The translations under genes and the position numbers were made by a program. The notes beneath the pieces were generated by a model. It saw only the letters and a list, made by a program, of their open reading frames with translations. It did not search any database and was not told the DNA's origin. DNA of 7,183 nt from an uncultured Collinsella sp. GTDB lineage: Bacteria; Actinomycetota; Coriobacteriia; Coriobacteriales; Coriobacteriaceae. This document shows positions 1 through 5,535 of this stretch, piece by piece. The DNA is taken from NCBI GenBank assembly GCA_902475445.1, contig CABRZN010000097.1, forward strand, positions 1 through 7,183, in the 5' to 3' direction. How positions within the stretch are numbered: position 1 is the first letter of the stretch; every line of letters starts with the position of its first letter.

Positions 1-1
1 T

Positions 2-733
2 AAGTTGCTCTTGGGCTTTGTGTTTCTGATCACGACGCTCACAGTCAGCAGCTTCCGCGGACTGGTCCCGGTCGCAATCTTCGTTGTCCTGATCTATACC
101 GTGTCCCGGGTGCCGTTGCGCCGAGTCCTATCATCGATGGCGCCGCTGCTGGCAATCGTCGTCGTGGTCGCGGTGCTCAACCTGTTTACCGATCAGAGTG
201 GGCGCATCCTGTGGCAGCTCGGCTTTTTGCAGATAAGCGAGGGCTCGCTGCATTCCGCCGTCTTTATGGCGTGCCGCCTGACCTTGATGATGGCCGGTAT
301 GAGCGCTATCACGCTCACCACACCGACGCTCGACCTCACCGCGGGCTTTGAGCGCCTGCTCGCGCCGTTTGCGCGTGTGGGACTTCCTGCGCACGAGCTC
401 GGCATGATCATGGGCATCGCGCTGCGCTTTATGCCGCAGTTTGCCACCGAGATGAAGCAGACGGCCGATGCACAGGCAAGCCGCGGTGCACGCGTGACGG
501 GCGGTCCGCTCGGCGGCGTGCGTGTGCTCGGCAGTGTGGCGATTCCACTGTTCACCGGTGTGTTCCGTCATGCCGAGACGCTTTCGGCCGCTATGGACGC
601 GCGTTGCTATCATGGCGAGCAGGGCCGCACGCGTCTGCATGCGCTTGCATTTGGCCGCGGCGATGCGTTGGCGGCGGTAGTGACAGCGCTGCTGCTCATC
701 TGCGTCATCGTCATCAATCTTCAACTTGTTTAG
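2..733 (+). CDS. ecfT: Energy-coupling factor transporter transmembrane protein EcfT (5' end cut off by window edge)
   Basis: EcfT is the membrane scaffold of ECF-type vitamin/metal importers. It couples a substrate-binding S component to the two ATPases EcfA1 and EcfA2. The frame is open from the first complete codon (2-4) to TAG at 731-733, with no ribosome site before the TTG at 5. The family usually begins about 25 residues earlier (the region before 'RTKLLL'), so the true start is probably outside the window. Numbering from the codon at 5-7, hydrophobic segments lie at about 1-14, 20-33, 45-60, 82-104 and 221-239. The family coupling-helix motifs are both present: SRG at 159-161 (within AQASRGA) and ARC at 199-201 (within AMDARCYHG). 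ALRFMPQF at 139-146 is also typical. The ATPase genes would be expected just upstream but cannot be seen. The substrate cannot be told from EcfT. The first PNPOx-like gene follows after 30 bases and is probably co-transcribed. Confidence 0.9.
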   Translation, partial: KLLLGFVFLITTLTVSSFRGLVPVAIFVVLIYTVSRVPLRRVLSSMAPLLAIVVVVAVLNLFTDQSGRILWQLGFLQISEGSLHSAVFMACRLTLMMAGMSAITLTTPTLDLTAGFERLLAPFARVGLPAHELGMIMGIALRFMPQFATEMKQTADAQASRGARVTGGPLGGVRVLGSVAIPLFTGVFRHAETLSAAMDARCYHGEQGRTRLHALAFGRGDALAAVVTALLLICVIVINLQLV

Positions 734-763
734 GCGCGATTCGAGCGCAGGAAAGGGATTCCC

Positions 764-1210
764 ATGACCGACAACGACCGCACGGCGCAGCTCGAGCGCG
801 CCTGTTCGTATCTTAGGCGTATTCCGGCGTGGTATCTCGCCACGATCGACGTGACGGACGGACATCAGCCTCGCGTGAGGCCGTTTTCGTTTGCCATGGT
901 CGATGACGGTAAGCTGTGGTTTTGCACGTCGCGCGACAAGGATGTGTGGGCGGAGCTGAGTGCGAATCCCAAGTTTGAGCTCTCGGGCTGGAAGCCGGGG
1001 GAATGTTGGATCGTGTTGACCGGCGAGGCCGCACTTGAGGACGACGCGGTTGCGAGCGACAAGGTGCGTCAAGCGGGTTTTAAGCACATGGTGGGCATCG
1101 GCGAGGAACACGAGAGTGCCAACGACGGCCGCCTTGCTTTCTTTTCGGTCCGCAACATTGCCGCGCGCTTCTGTGATATCGACGGCAGCGAGGAGCGCCT
1201 GGAGCTCTAA
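764..1210 (+). CDS. Pyridoxamine 5'-phosphate oxidase-family (FMN-binding split barrel) protein, copy 1
   Basis: A 148-residue small split-barrel protein of the PNPOx-like superfamily. Members bind FMN or related flavins, and most short ones have no proven substrate. The core runs from YLRRIPAWYLAT (16-27) through RVRPFSF (37-43), DGKLWFCTSRDKDVW (48-62) and CWIVLTGEAAL (81-91). This is the usual pattern of a first strand, an R-x-RPF strand, a 'GKLWF.T...K' strand and a 'W..L.G.A' strand. At about 140 residues it is far shorter than true PdxH, so it should not be called pyridoxamine phosphate oxidase. The ATG at 764 has a good ribosome site, GAAAGGGA at 751-758. It lies 30 bases after ecfT and 54 bases before a paralogous gene. 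Codon use matches the neighbours. The function is unknown; a flavin-dependent reductase or a stress-related flavin/heme binder is possible. The family call is firm and the role is not. Confidence 0.85.
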   Translation: MTDNDRTAQLERACSYLRRIPAWYLATIDVTDGHQPRVRPFSFAMVDDGKLWFCTSRDKDVWAELSANPKFELSGWKPGECWIVLTGEAALEDDAVASDKVRQAGFKHMVGIGEEHESANDGRLAFFSVRNIAARFCDIDGSEERLEL

Positions 1211-1254
1211 TTTCCCAAATTGACTACCCATTCCAAAAAGACTGGTCAGGCGAC

Positions 1255-1260
1255 AGGAGG
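1255..1260 (+). promoter_or_regulatory. Ribosome binding site deciding the start of the second PNPOx-like gene
   Basis: AGGAGG lies four bases before a GTG at 1265 that is in frame with the gene. A TTG at 1220 would add 15 residues (beginning MTTHSKKTG) that copy 1 does not share, and only TTTCCCAAA, with no Shine-Dalgarno, precedes it. The GTG start is preferred, although the spacing is a little short. Confidence 0.7.
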
Positions 1261-1264
1261 AAAC

Positions 1265-1675
1265 GTGGACGGATTGAATACGGTTTTGGAGTATCTGACG
1301 TCGGTGCCGGCGTGGTATCTGGCGACGAGCGTGGACGGGCAGCCACATGTGCGTCCGTTCTCGTTTGCACAGATTCAGGACGGCAAGCTGTGGTTTGTGA
1401 CGGCGCGCACCAAAGACGTGTGGCAAGAGCTGCTGCAAAATCAGCGCTTTGAGGCCACGAGTTGGTGGCCGGGCCATGGCTGGCTCATCTTGCGCGGGCG
1501 TGCCGGCTTGGATGACCAGGCCGCTCCCGATATGCGCGAGGCGGGATGGAAACATCTTGAGCGCTTGAGCGAGCACTATGAGGGGCCTAACGACCCCACG
1601 CTCGTCTTCTTTAGCGTGGAGGAACCCGAGGCCTTTATCTGCAATCACGACGAATGGGTGCCGGTCGAGCTCTAG
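1265..1675 (+). CDS. Pyridoxamine 5'-phosphate oxidase-family (FMN-binding split barrel) protein, copy 2
   Basis: A 136-residue paralogue of the gene just upstream. Matching blocks in the same order are YLTSVPAWYLAT (10-21), HVRPFSF (28-34), DGKLWFVTARTKDVW (39-53), a W-rich strand ending WLILRGRAGL (73-82), and a C-terminal strand LVFFSVEEPEAF (113-124). The two proteins share most residues in the first 90 positions and diverge in the last third, where this copy is Trp/His-rich (HDEWVPVEL at the end). This points to an old tandem duplication. The start is the GTG with AGGAGG in front; TTG at 1220 is the alternative. It is the last gene before a strong hairpin at 1713-1764, so it probably ends the ecfT unit. 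Flavin binding is expected from the family. Substrate and role are unknown, and no partner in the window makes them obvious. Confidence 0.83.
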   Translation: MDGLNTVLEYLTSVPAWYLATSVDGQPHVRPFSFAQIQDGKLWFVTARTKDVWQELLQNQRFEATSWWPGHGWLILRGRAGLDDQAAPDMREAGWKHLERLSEHYEGPNDPTLVFFSVEEPEAFICNHDEWVPVEL

Positions 1676-1712
1676 CCAGCTGGCTCATCCTAACAACTTG
1701 GTTTTCGCATGG

Positions 1713-1770
1713 GCGGGCCCGTATTGCCCGGCGCCGTTAGGAGCGCCGGTCAATACGGGCCCGCTCTATT
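1713..1770 (+). terminator. Intrinsic terminator after the PNPOx-like pair
   Basis: The arms are 1713-1726 (GCGGGCCCGTATTG) with 1751-1764, a perfect 14-pair stem. One C/T mismatch (1727/1750) follows, then seven more pairs (1728-1734 with 1743-1749) and an eight-base loop. A modest T-rich stretch, TCTATTTGT, follows. It would separate the ecfT/PNPOx unit from the arg operon. The weak T tract makes efficiency uncertain. There is no T tract for the minus strand, so it is not obviously bidirectional. Confidence 0.75.
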
Positions 1771-1808
1771 TGTCAATTCCTTCAAGCGAATGTGTCGGGA
1801 ATGTTTCA

Positions 1809-1845
1809 ATGCATGAATATGCAAGTCATTTACGTATTCATGCAT
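1809..1845 (+). promoter_or_regulatory. Probable arginine repressor (ArgR/AhrC) operator upstream of argC
   Basis: A perfect 11-base inverted repeat has ATGCATGAATA at 1809-1819 and its complement TATTCATGCAT at 1835-1845, with 15 bases between. Each arm carries the TGAAT/ATTCA core of ARG boxes known from ArgR/AhrC sites, and the arms are about 26 bases centre to centre. It is AT-rich in a GC-rich setting and sits 85 bases before argC, after the preceding terminator. A weak extended -10 candidate (TGCTAAAGT, 1853-1861, no good -35) lies just downstream. If used, the operator would cover the -35 region and block RNA polymerase. The repeat is seen directly; the ArgR assignment is inference from its sequence and its position before an arg operon. 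The rest of the 255-base gap holds only the terminator and the argC ribosome site. Confidence 0.68.
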
Positions 1846-1930
1846 CTTTTGGTGCTAAAGTTTCAACCCACTTCATAACGACGGCTGCGGGATGCGCATT
1901 GGTGCATAAACTGCAGACAAGGAGTCTGAT

Positions 1931-3001
1931 ATGTCTGTAAAGGTTGGAATCGTCGGTGCGGCAGGATATGCCGGCGCCGAGCTCATTCGCCTCGTCCTCG
2001 GTCATCCCGAGTTTGAACTTGTTGCCATTACGTCCAACGCCGATGCCGGCCAGCCACTGTCCGCGGTGTATCCGAGCTTTGCTGGCGTGAGCGATCTGGT
2101 TTTCACCACGCATGACGCCCCCGAGCTCAAGAGCTGCGATGCGGTTTTTCTTGCCGTGCCGCACACGGCTGCCATGGCACAGGTGCCCGCGCTGCTTGCA
2201 TCGGGCGTCTCCTGCTTTGATCTTTCGGCCGACTACCGTCTGAACGACGCGTCCGTCTTTGAGACATGGTATGCCGCCGAGCATACGAGCCCCGAGCTGC
2301 TCAAGACCCGTGCCTTCGGTCTGCCCGAGCTGTTCTGCCAGGACTTGGAGACCGCCGCATCCGACCATGCCGACGGCAAACCCGTGCTGGTCGCCTGCGC
2401 CGGCTGCTATCCCACCGCAACGAGCCTTGCTGCCGCTCCTGCCGTGCGTGCGGGCTGGGTGGCCGAGAACGGCCCCGTAATCGTCGATGCCATTAGCGGC
2501 GTGACGGGTGCCGGTAAGTCCTGCAACGCCCGCACCCATTTTTGTAGCGCGGACGAGAACCTGGAGGCCTATGGCGTGGGCAAGCATCGCCATACGCCCG
2601 AAATCGAGCAAATTCTGGGCCTGACTGATCGCGTCGTCTTTACCCCGCACTTGGCACCGCTCAAGCGTGGTCTGCTCTCCACGGTGACGCTGCCGCTCAC
2701 GCCGCAGGCCATCGACTCCCTGGCTCTTGAGGATGTTGTCGACTATTACAAGCAGTTCTACGCCGGTCGCACCTTTGTGCGCGTGCTCGATGCCGGCCAG
2801 CAGCCCAAGACGGCTTCGGTCGTCGGCACCAACGCTGCCCAGATCGGCCTCGCGCTCAACAAGCGCGCGGGCGTGCTGGTGGCGACGGGTGCTATCGACA
2901 ATTTGTGCAAGGGCGCTGCGGGCCAAGCGGTCCAGTGCGCCAATATCGTCTTTGGCTTTGACGAGCGACGAGGCTTGCCCACAGTGGCGTGCCCGGTGTA
3001 G
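1931..3001 (+). CDS. argC: N-acetyl-gamma-glutamyl-phosphate reductase
   Basis: ArgC performs the NADPH-dependent reduction of N-acetylglutamyl phosphate to N-acetylglutamate semialdehyde, the third step of cytoplasmic arginine synthesis. The 356-residue length is normal for the family (about 340-350). The N-terminal nucleotide-binding fold shows GAAGYAG at 9-15. FDLSADYR lies at 96-103 and FGLPE at 129-133. The catalytic cysteine is C159 in AGCYPT (157-162). SGVTGAGK (189-196) and the KHRHTPEI block (218-225), which carries the conserved active-site histidine, follow. The ATG at 1931 has an AAGGAG site at 1919-1924 with six-base spacing. It is the first gene of argC-J-B-D, preceded by the probable operator. 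The 134-base gap to argJ is unusually long for this operon type and contains a terminator-like hairpin. The 3' end of the gene (2989-2995) can pair with that hairpin's left arm. Identification is secure. Confidence 0.97.
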   Translation: MSVKVGIVGAAGYAGAELIRLVLGHPEFELVAITSNADAGQPLSAVYPSFAGVSDLVFTTHDAPELKSCDAVFLAVPHTAAMAQVPALLASGVSCFDLSADYRLNDASVFETWYAAEHTSPELLKTRAFGLPELFCQDLETAASDHADGKPVLVACAGCYPTATSLAAAPAVRAGWVAENGPVIVDAISGVTGAGKSCNARTHFCSADENLEAYGVGKHRHTPEIEQILGLTDRVVFTPHLAPLKRGLLSTVTLPLTPQAIDSLALEDVVDYYKQFYAGRTFVRVLDAGQQPKTASVVGTNAAQIGLALNKRAGVLVATGAIDNLCKGAAGQAVQCANIVFGFDERRGLPTVACPV

Positions 3002-3029
3002 CACATTCGATTGTTAACGATTTGGTAGT

Positions 3030-3109
3030 CGGGCATCGAGTGGGGCGCCACTCTTGAGCTGGTCTCATGATCACGACTGGCATGGCGCACCAACCGATGT
3101 CCGTTTTTT
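3030..3109 (+). terminator. Intrinsic terminator / possible attenuator between argC and argJ
   Basis: CGGGCATCG at 3030-3038 pairs with CGATGTCCG at 3095-3103 (one G-U pair). After a two-base internal mismatch, 3041-3050 pairs with 3083-3092 (nine of ten). Six T residues follow directly at 3104-3109. The apical region holds a small hairpin (TGAG 3055-3058 with CTCA 3064-3067). The left arm has a competing local hairpin, GAGTGG/CCACTC (3038-3043 with 3048-3053, loop GGCG), that cannot coexist with the long stem. TGCCCG at the end of argC (2990-2995) can also pair with CGGGCA (3030-3035). The terminator form is well supported by the sequence. Its use as a regulated attenuator, rather than as a leaky terminator followed by a separate argJ promoter, is inference. 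Confidence 0.7.
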
Positions 3110-3135
3110 GTTTGACATAAGGAGTCATAAAGACG

Positions 3136-4404
3136 ATGAATACCGAGCTGTTTGATATCAAGATTCGCGCCGTCGAGGGTGGCGTTACGGCTGCGGCTGG
3201 TTTTAAGGCTGCAGGCATCCACGCTGGGTTCCGCAAGAACCCCGAGCGTCTGGATTACGCGCTCGTCGTGCCCGATAAACCCTGTCCCGGTGCTGGCGTG
3301 TTTACCACCAATCGCTTTTGCGCGGCGCCCGTGCAGGTGAGCCGTGCCAACCTGGGCGGTGCCGACAAGGGCTACGGTATCATCGCCGGCGTTTCGGTCA
3401 ACTCTGGCAATGCCAACGCCGCCACGGGTGAGACCGGCCTTGCATGCGCGCGCGAGACGTGCAGCATCGCCTCACAGGTTATCGGCTGTGAGCCCCAGCA
3501 GATTCTGGTTGCCTCCACGGGTGTGATTGGCCAGATTCTGCCGATCGACACGTTTGAGACCGCCATTCCCGCTGCCTACGAGGCACTCTCCGCCCACGGT
3601 GGCGCCGATGCCGCTCGCGCCATCATGACGACCGACACGCACTCCAAGGAGTACGCCGTGTCCTACGTCAGTGAGGCTGCGGGTCATGCGGGCAATGTCT
3701 ATACGGTAGGCGGAATGTGCAAGGGCTCAGGCATGATCATGCCCAACATGGCCACCATGATCGCAGTTATCACCACCGATGCCCCCGTCGAGCCTGCGGC
3801 ACTTCATGCCCTGCTGCTCTCGACCGTCAAGCAGACCTTTAACAAGGTAACGGTCGATTCCGACACCTCGACCAACGACACCTGCATCATGCTTGCCTCC
3901 GGCGCCGCTGCCGTAGATGCCGAGCTCATCGTCGAGGGCTCCGATGCTTTTGACGAGTTTGCATTTGCCGTGCACGAGGTGTGCGAGAGCCTGGCGCGCA
4001 ATATCGCCGCCGATGGTGAGGGCGCATCTAAGCTTGTTACGGTCAACGTTACCGGCGCCGTGAACGACGAGGAGGCCGATATCGCCGCCCGTGCCGTTGC
4101 CAACTCGCCGCTCGTTAAGACCTGCATTGCCGGCCACGACTGCAACTGGGGCCGCGTTGCTATGGCGCTGGGCAAGTGCGGTGTGAAGTTTAATCAGGAA
4201 GACGTTTCCATCGACATGATGGGCATGCCTGTCTGTCGCGACGGTCTGACTGTTCCCTTTGACGAGGACGAGGCTCTACGACGTTTTGAGGCGCCCGAGA
4301 TCGTGATCTCGGCCGACCTGGGCGCAGGCGACGCGGCAACGACCGTGTGGACCTGTGACCTCACGCATGAGTACATCTCCATCAACGGCGACTACCGTTC
4401 CTAG
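3136..4404 (+). CDS. argJ: Glutamate N-acetyltransferase (ornithine acetyltransferase) ArgJ
   Basis: ArgJ transfers the acetyl group from N-acetylornithine to glutamate, releasing ornithine and regenerating N-acetylglutamate. Some members also use acetyl-CoA. The 422 residues are close to the usual 390-410. The enzyme is made as a precursor that cleaves itself before a threonine. The site is visible as MIMPNMATMIAVITTDA (200-216), with cleavage expected between A206 and the nucleophile T207. STGVIG (127-132) supplies the oxyanion region. FNKVTVDSDTSTNDT (235-248), DGEGASKL (293-300), NWGR (337-340) and the C-terminal SINGDYRS are all family hallmarks. The ATG at 3136 has AAGGAG at 3119-3124, with a slightly long 11-base spacing. 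A terminator-like hairpin ends 26 bases before the start. Whether this copy is mono- or bifunctional cannot be read from the sequence; the absence of argA here says nothing, since the rest of the genome is unseen. Confidence 0.97.
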   Translation: MNTELFDIKIRAVEGGVTAAAGFKAAGIHAGFRKNPERLDYALVVPDKPCPGAGVFTTNRFCAAPVQVSRANLGGADKGYGIIAGVSVNSGNANAATGETGLACARETCSIASQVIGCEPQQILVASTGVIGQILPIDTFETAIPAAYEALSAHGGADAARAIMTTDTHSKEYAVSYVSEAAGHAGNVYTVGGMCKGSGMIMPNMATMIAVITTDAPVEPAALHALLLSTVKQTFNKVTVDSDTSTNDTCIMLASGAAAVDAELIVEGSDAFDEFAFAVHEVCESLARNIAADGEGASKLVTVNVTGAVNDEEADIAARAVANSPLVKTCIAGHDCNWGRVAMALGKCGVKFNQEDVSIDMMGMPVCRDGLTVPFDEDEALRRFEAPEIVISADLGAGDAATTVWTCDLTHEYISINGDYRS

Positions 4405-4475
4405 ATTCCAGGCACGCTGTGCATCTTGCCGCGATTGCAGACAGCGGAGCACGGCGCGATAACGATACGAAAGAC

Positions 4476-4479
4476 GAGG
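4476..4479 (+). promoter_or_regulatory. Ribosome binding site deciding the argB start
   Basis: GAGG sits six bases before the ATG at 4486. A TTG at 4426 in the same frame would add 20 residues, but no purine-rich site precedes it, and those residues do not look like the ArgB N-terminal helix. The ATG is preferred. Confidence 0.7.
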
Positions 4480-4485
4480 CAGATT

Positions 4486-5466
4486 ATGAAATTCGCACGC
4501 GATTGTCGTTCGAGCGAATCCAACGAAGCAACCGCGCAGCTGCTATTCGAAGCGCTGCCGTGGATTAAGAACCTGACCGGCAAGACGGTTGTTATCAAAT
4601 ATGGCGGAGCCGCCATGGTCGACGAGCAGCTGCGCCGCGACGTGATGAGCGACATCGTGCTGCTCAAGATCATCGGCATGCGCCCCGTCATCGTGCATGG
4701 CGGCGGCAAGGCTATCAACGAGGCGCTGAGCCATTACGATATTCCCGTCGAGTTTAAGAACGGCCAGCGCGTGACCACGCCGGCGACCATGGATATCGTG
4801 CGCGAGGTGCTGGGCGGTAAGGTCAACCAGGAGCTGGTCGCGGCGCTCAACCATCACGGCAACCTGGCCGTGGGCGTTTCGGGCAGCGATGCCGGTACGC
4901 TCATCGCCGAGCCGCTCGACCCCGAACTCGGCCGCGTAGGCAAGGTCACGCACGTCAACACCGACTATATCGAGCGCCTGCTCGATAGCGAGTACATCCC
5001 CGTCATCGCTACCGTCGCGGCGGGGGAGGACGGCGGTTTCTTCAACATCAACGCCGACACCGCCGCCGGTGCCGTTGCCGCGGCGCTCCACGCGCATAAG
5101 GCGATCTTTTTGACCGATGTCGATGGCCTGTACAAGGACTTTAGCGACAAGGACTCGCTTATCTCCAACCTAACGCTCGACGAGGTTAACGAAATGCTCT
5201 ACGGCGGCGAGGTCGATAAGGGCATGATTCCCAAGCTGCGTGCGGCCGTCGATGCGCTTACCGGCGGCGTATTTCGTGCCCACATCATTAACGGTACTAC
5301 GCCGCATTCGCTGCTCCTGGAGCTGCTGACCGATGCCGGCGTCGGCACCGTGATCCATTCCACCGAGACGGCTTACGAGTTCGATACGCATCCGCATCCG
5401 CTTTCGACGTTTGCTGCGCGTCTGACCGAGAACCTTGACGAGGTCGAGAAGCTTCAGACGGTCTAG
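4486..5466 (+). CDS. argB: Acetylglutamate kinase (arginine-sensitive type)
   Basis: ArgB phosphorylates N-acetylglutamate with ATP, usually the controlled step when ArgJ recycles acetyl groups. From the ATG at 4486 the protein has 326 residues, longer than the usual 260-300. Family marks in order are KYGG with K38, HGGG (71-74), RVTT (95-98), SGSDAG (132-137), NINAD (187-191), LTDVDG (209-214, D211) and GMIPKLRAA (246-254, K250). The leading helix (about 14-30, ending EALPWIKNLTGK) and the GVGTVI block (285-290) resemble hexameric, arginine-inhibited kinases such as those of Pseudomonas and Thermotoga. Feedback inhibition by arginine is therefore likely but inferred. Small departures are SGSD where many relatives have SGKD, and INGTTPH where IDGRxPH is common. 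About 34 residues follow the normal end (from about 293), rich in acidic and aromatic residues. An 81-base gap separates it from argJ; a six-pair stem (4415-4420 with 4441-4446) there has no T tract. Confidence 0.96.
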   Translation: MKFARDCRSSESNEATAQLLFEALPWIKNLTGKTVVIKYGGAAMVDEQLRRDVMSDIVLLKIIGMRPVIVHGGGKAINEALSHYDIPVEFKNGQRVTTPATMDIVREVLGGKVNQELVAALNHHGNLAVGVSGSDAGTLIAEPLDPELGRVGKVTHVNTDYIERLLDSEYIPVIATVAAGEDGGFFNINADTAAGAVAAALHAHKAIFLTDVDGLYKDFSDKDSLISNLTLDEVNEMLYGGEVDKGMIPKLRAAVDALTGGVFRAHIINGTTPHSLLLELLTDAGVGTVIHSTETAYEFDTHPHPLSTFAARLTENLDEVEKLQTV

Positions 5467-5535
5467 CTGACCCTCAGCCGCCCCATTCCTGCACCCATAG
5501 CCCCGCGCCGTCTGGCGCCCAACGAAAGGCATCTC

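Noticed and set aside
131..1648. 505-codon open frame on the minus strand across ecfT and both PNPOx-like genes
   Set aside because: It is antisense to three recognisable genes, has no homology-like motifs and a low-complexity Arg/His-rich composition; such frames are common opposite high-GC genes.
1674..1685. Perfect 12-base palindrome AGCCAGCTGGCT at the stop of the second PNPOx-like gene
   Set aside because: No loop for a stable hairpin and no recurrence elsewhere; the true terminator lies downstream.
1892..1909. Five-codon frame MRIGA upstream of argC as an arginine leader peptide
   Set aside because: Only one arginine codon, no spaced ribosome site, and no terminator between it and argC, so leader-peptide attenuation is not supported.
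1838..3004. 388-codon minus-strand frame opposite argC
   Set aside because: Shadow of argC; it runs into the argC operator region and shows no domain pattern.
3112..3117. Perfect TTGACA as a -35 box for an argJ promoter
   Set aside because: A matching -10 would fall at or inside the argJ start, so it cannot make a useful argJ message; likely coincidence.
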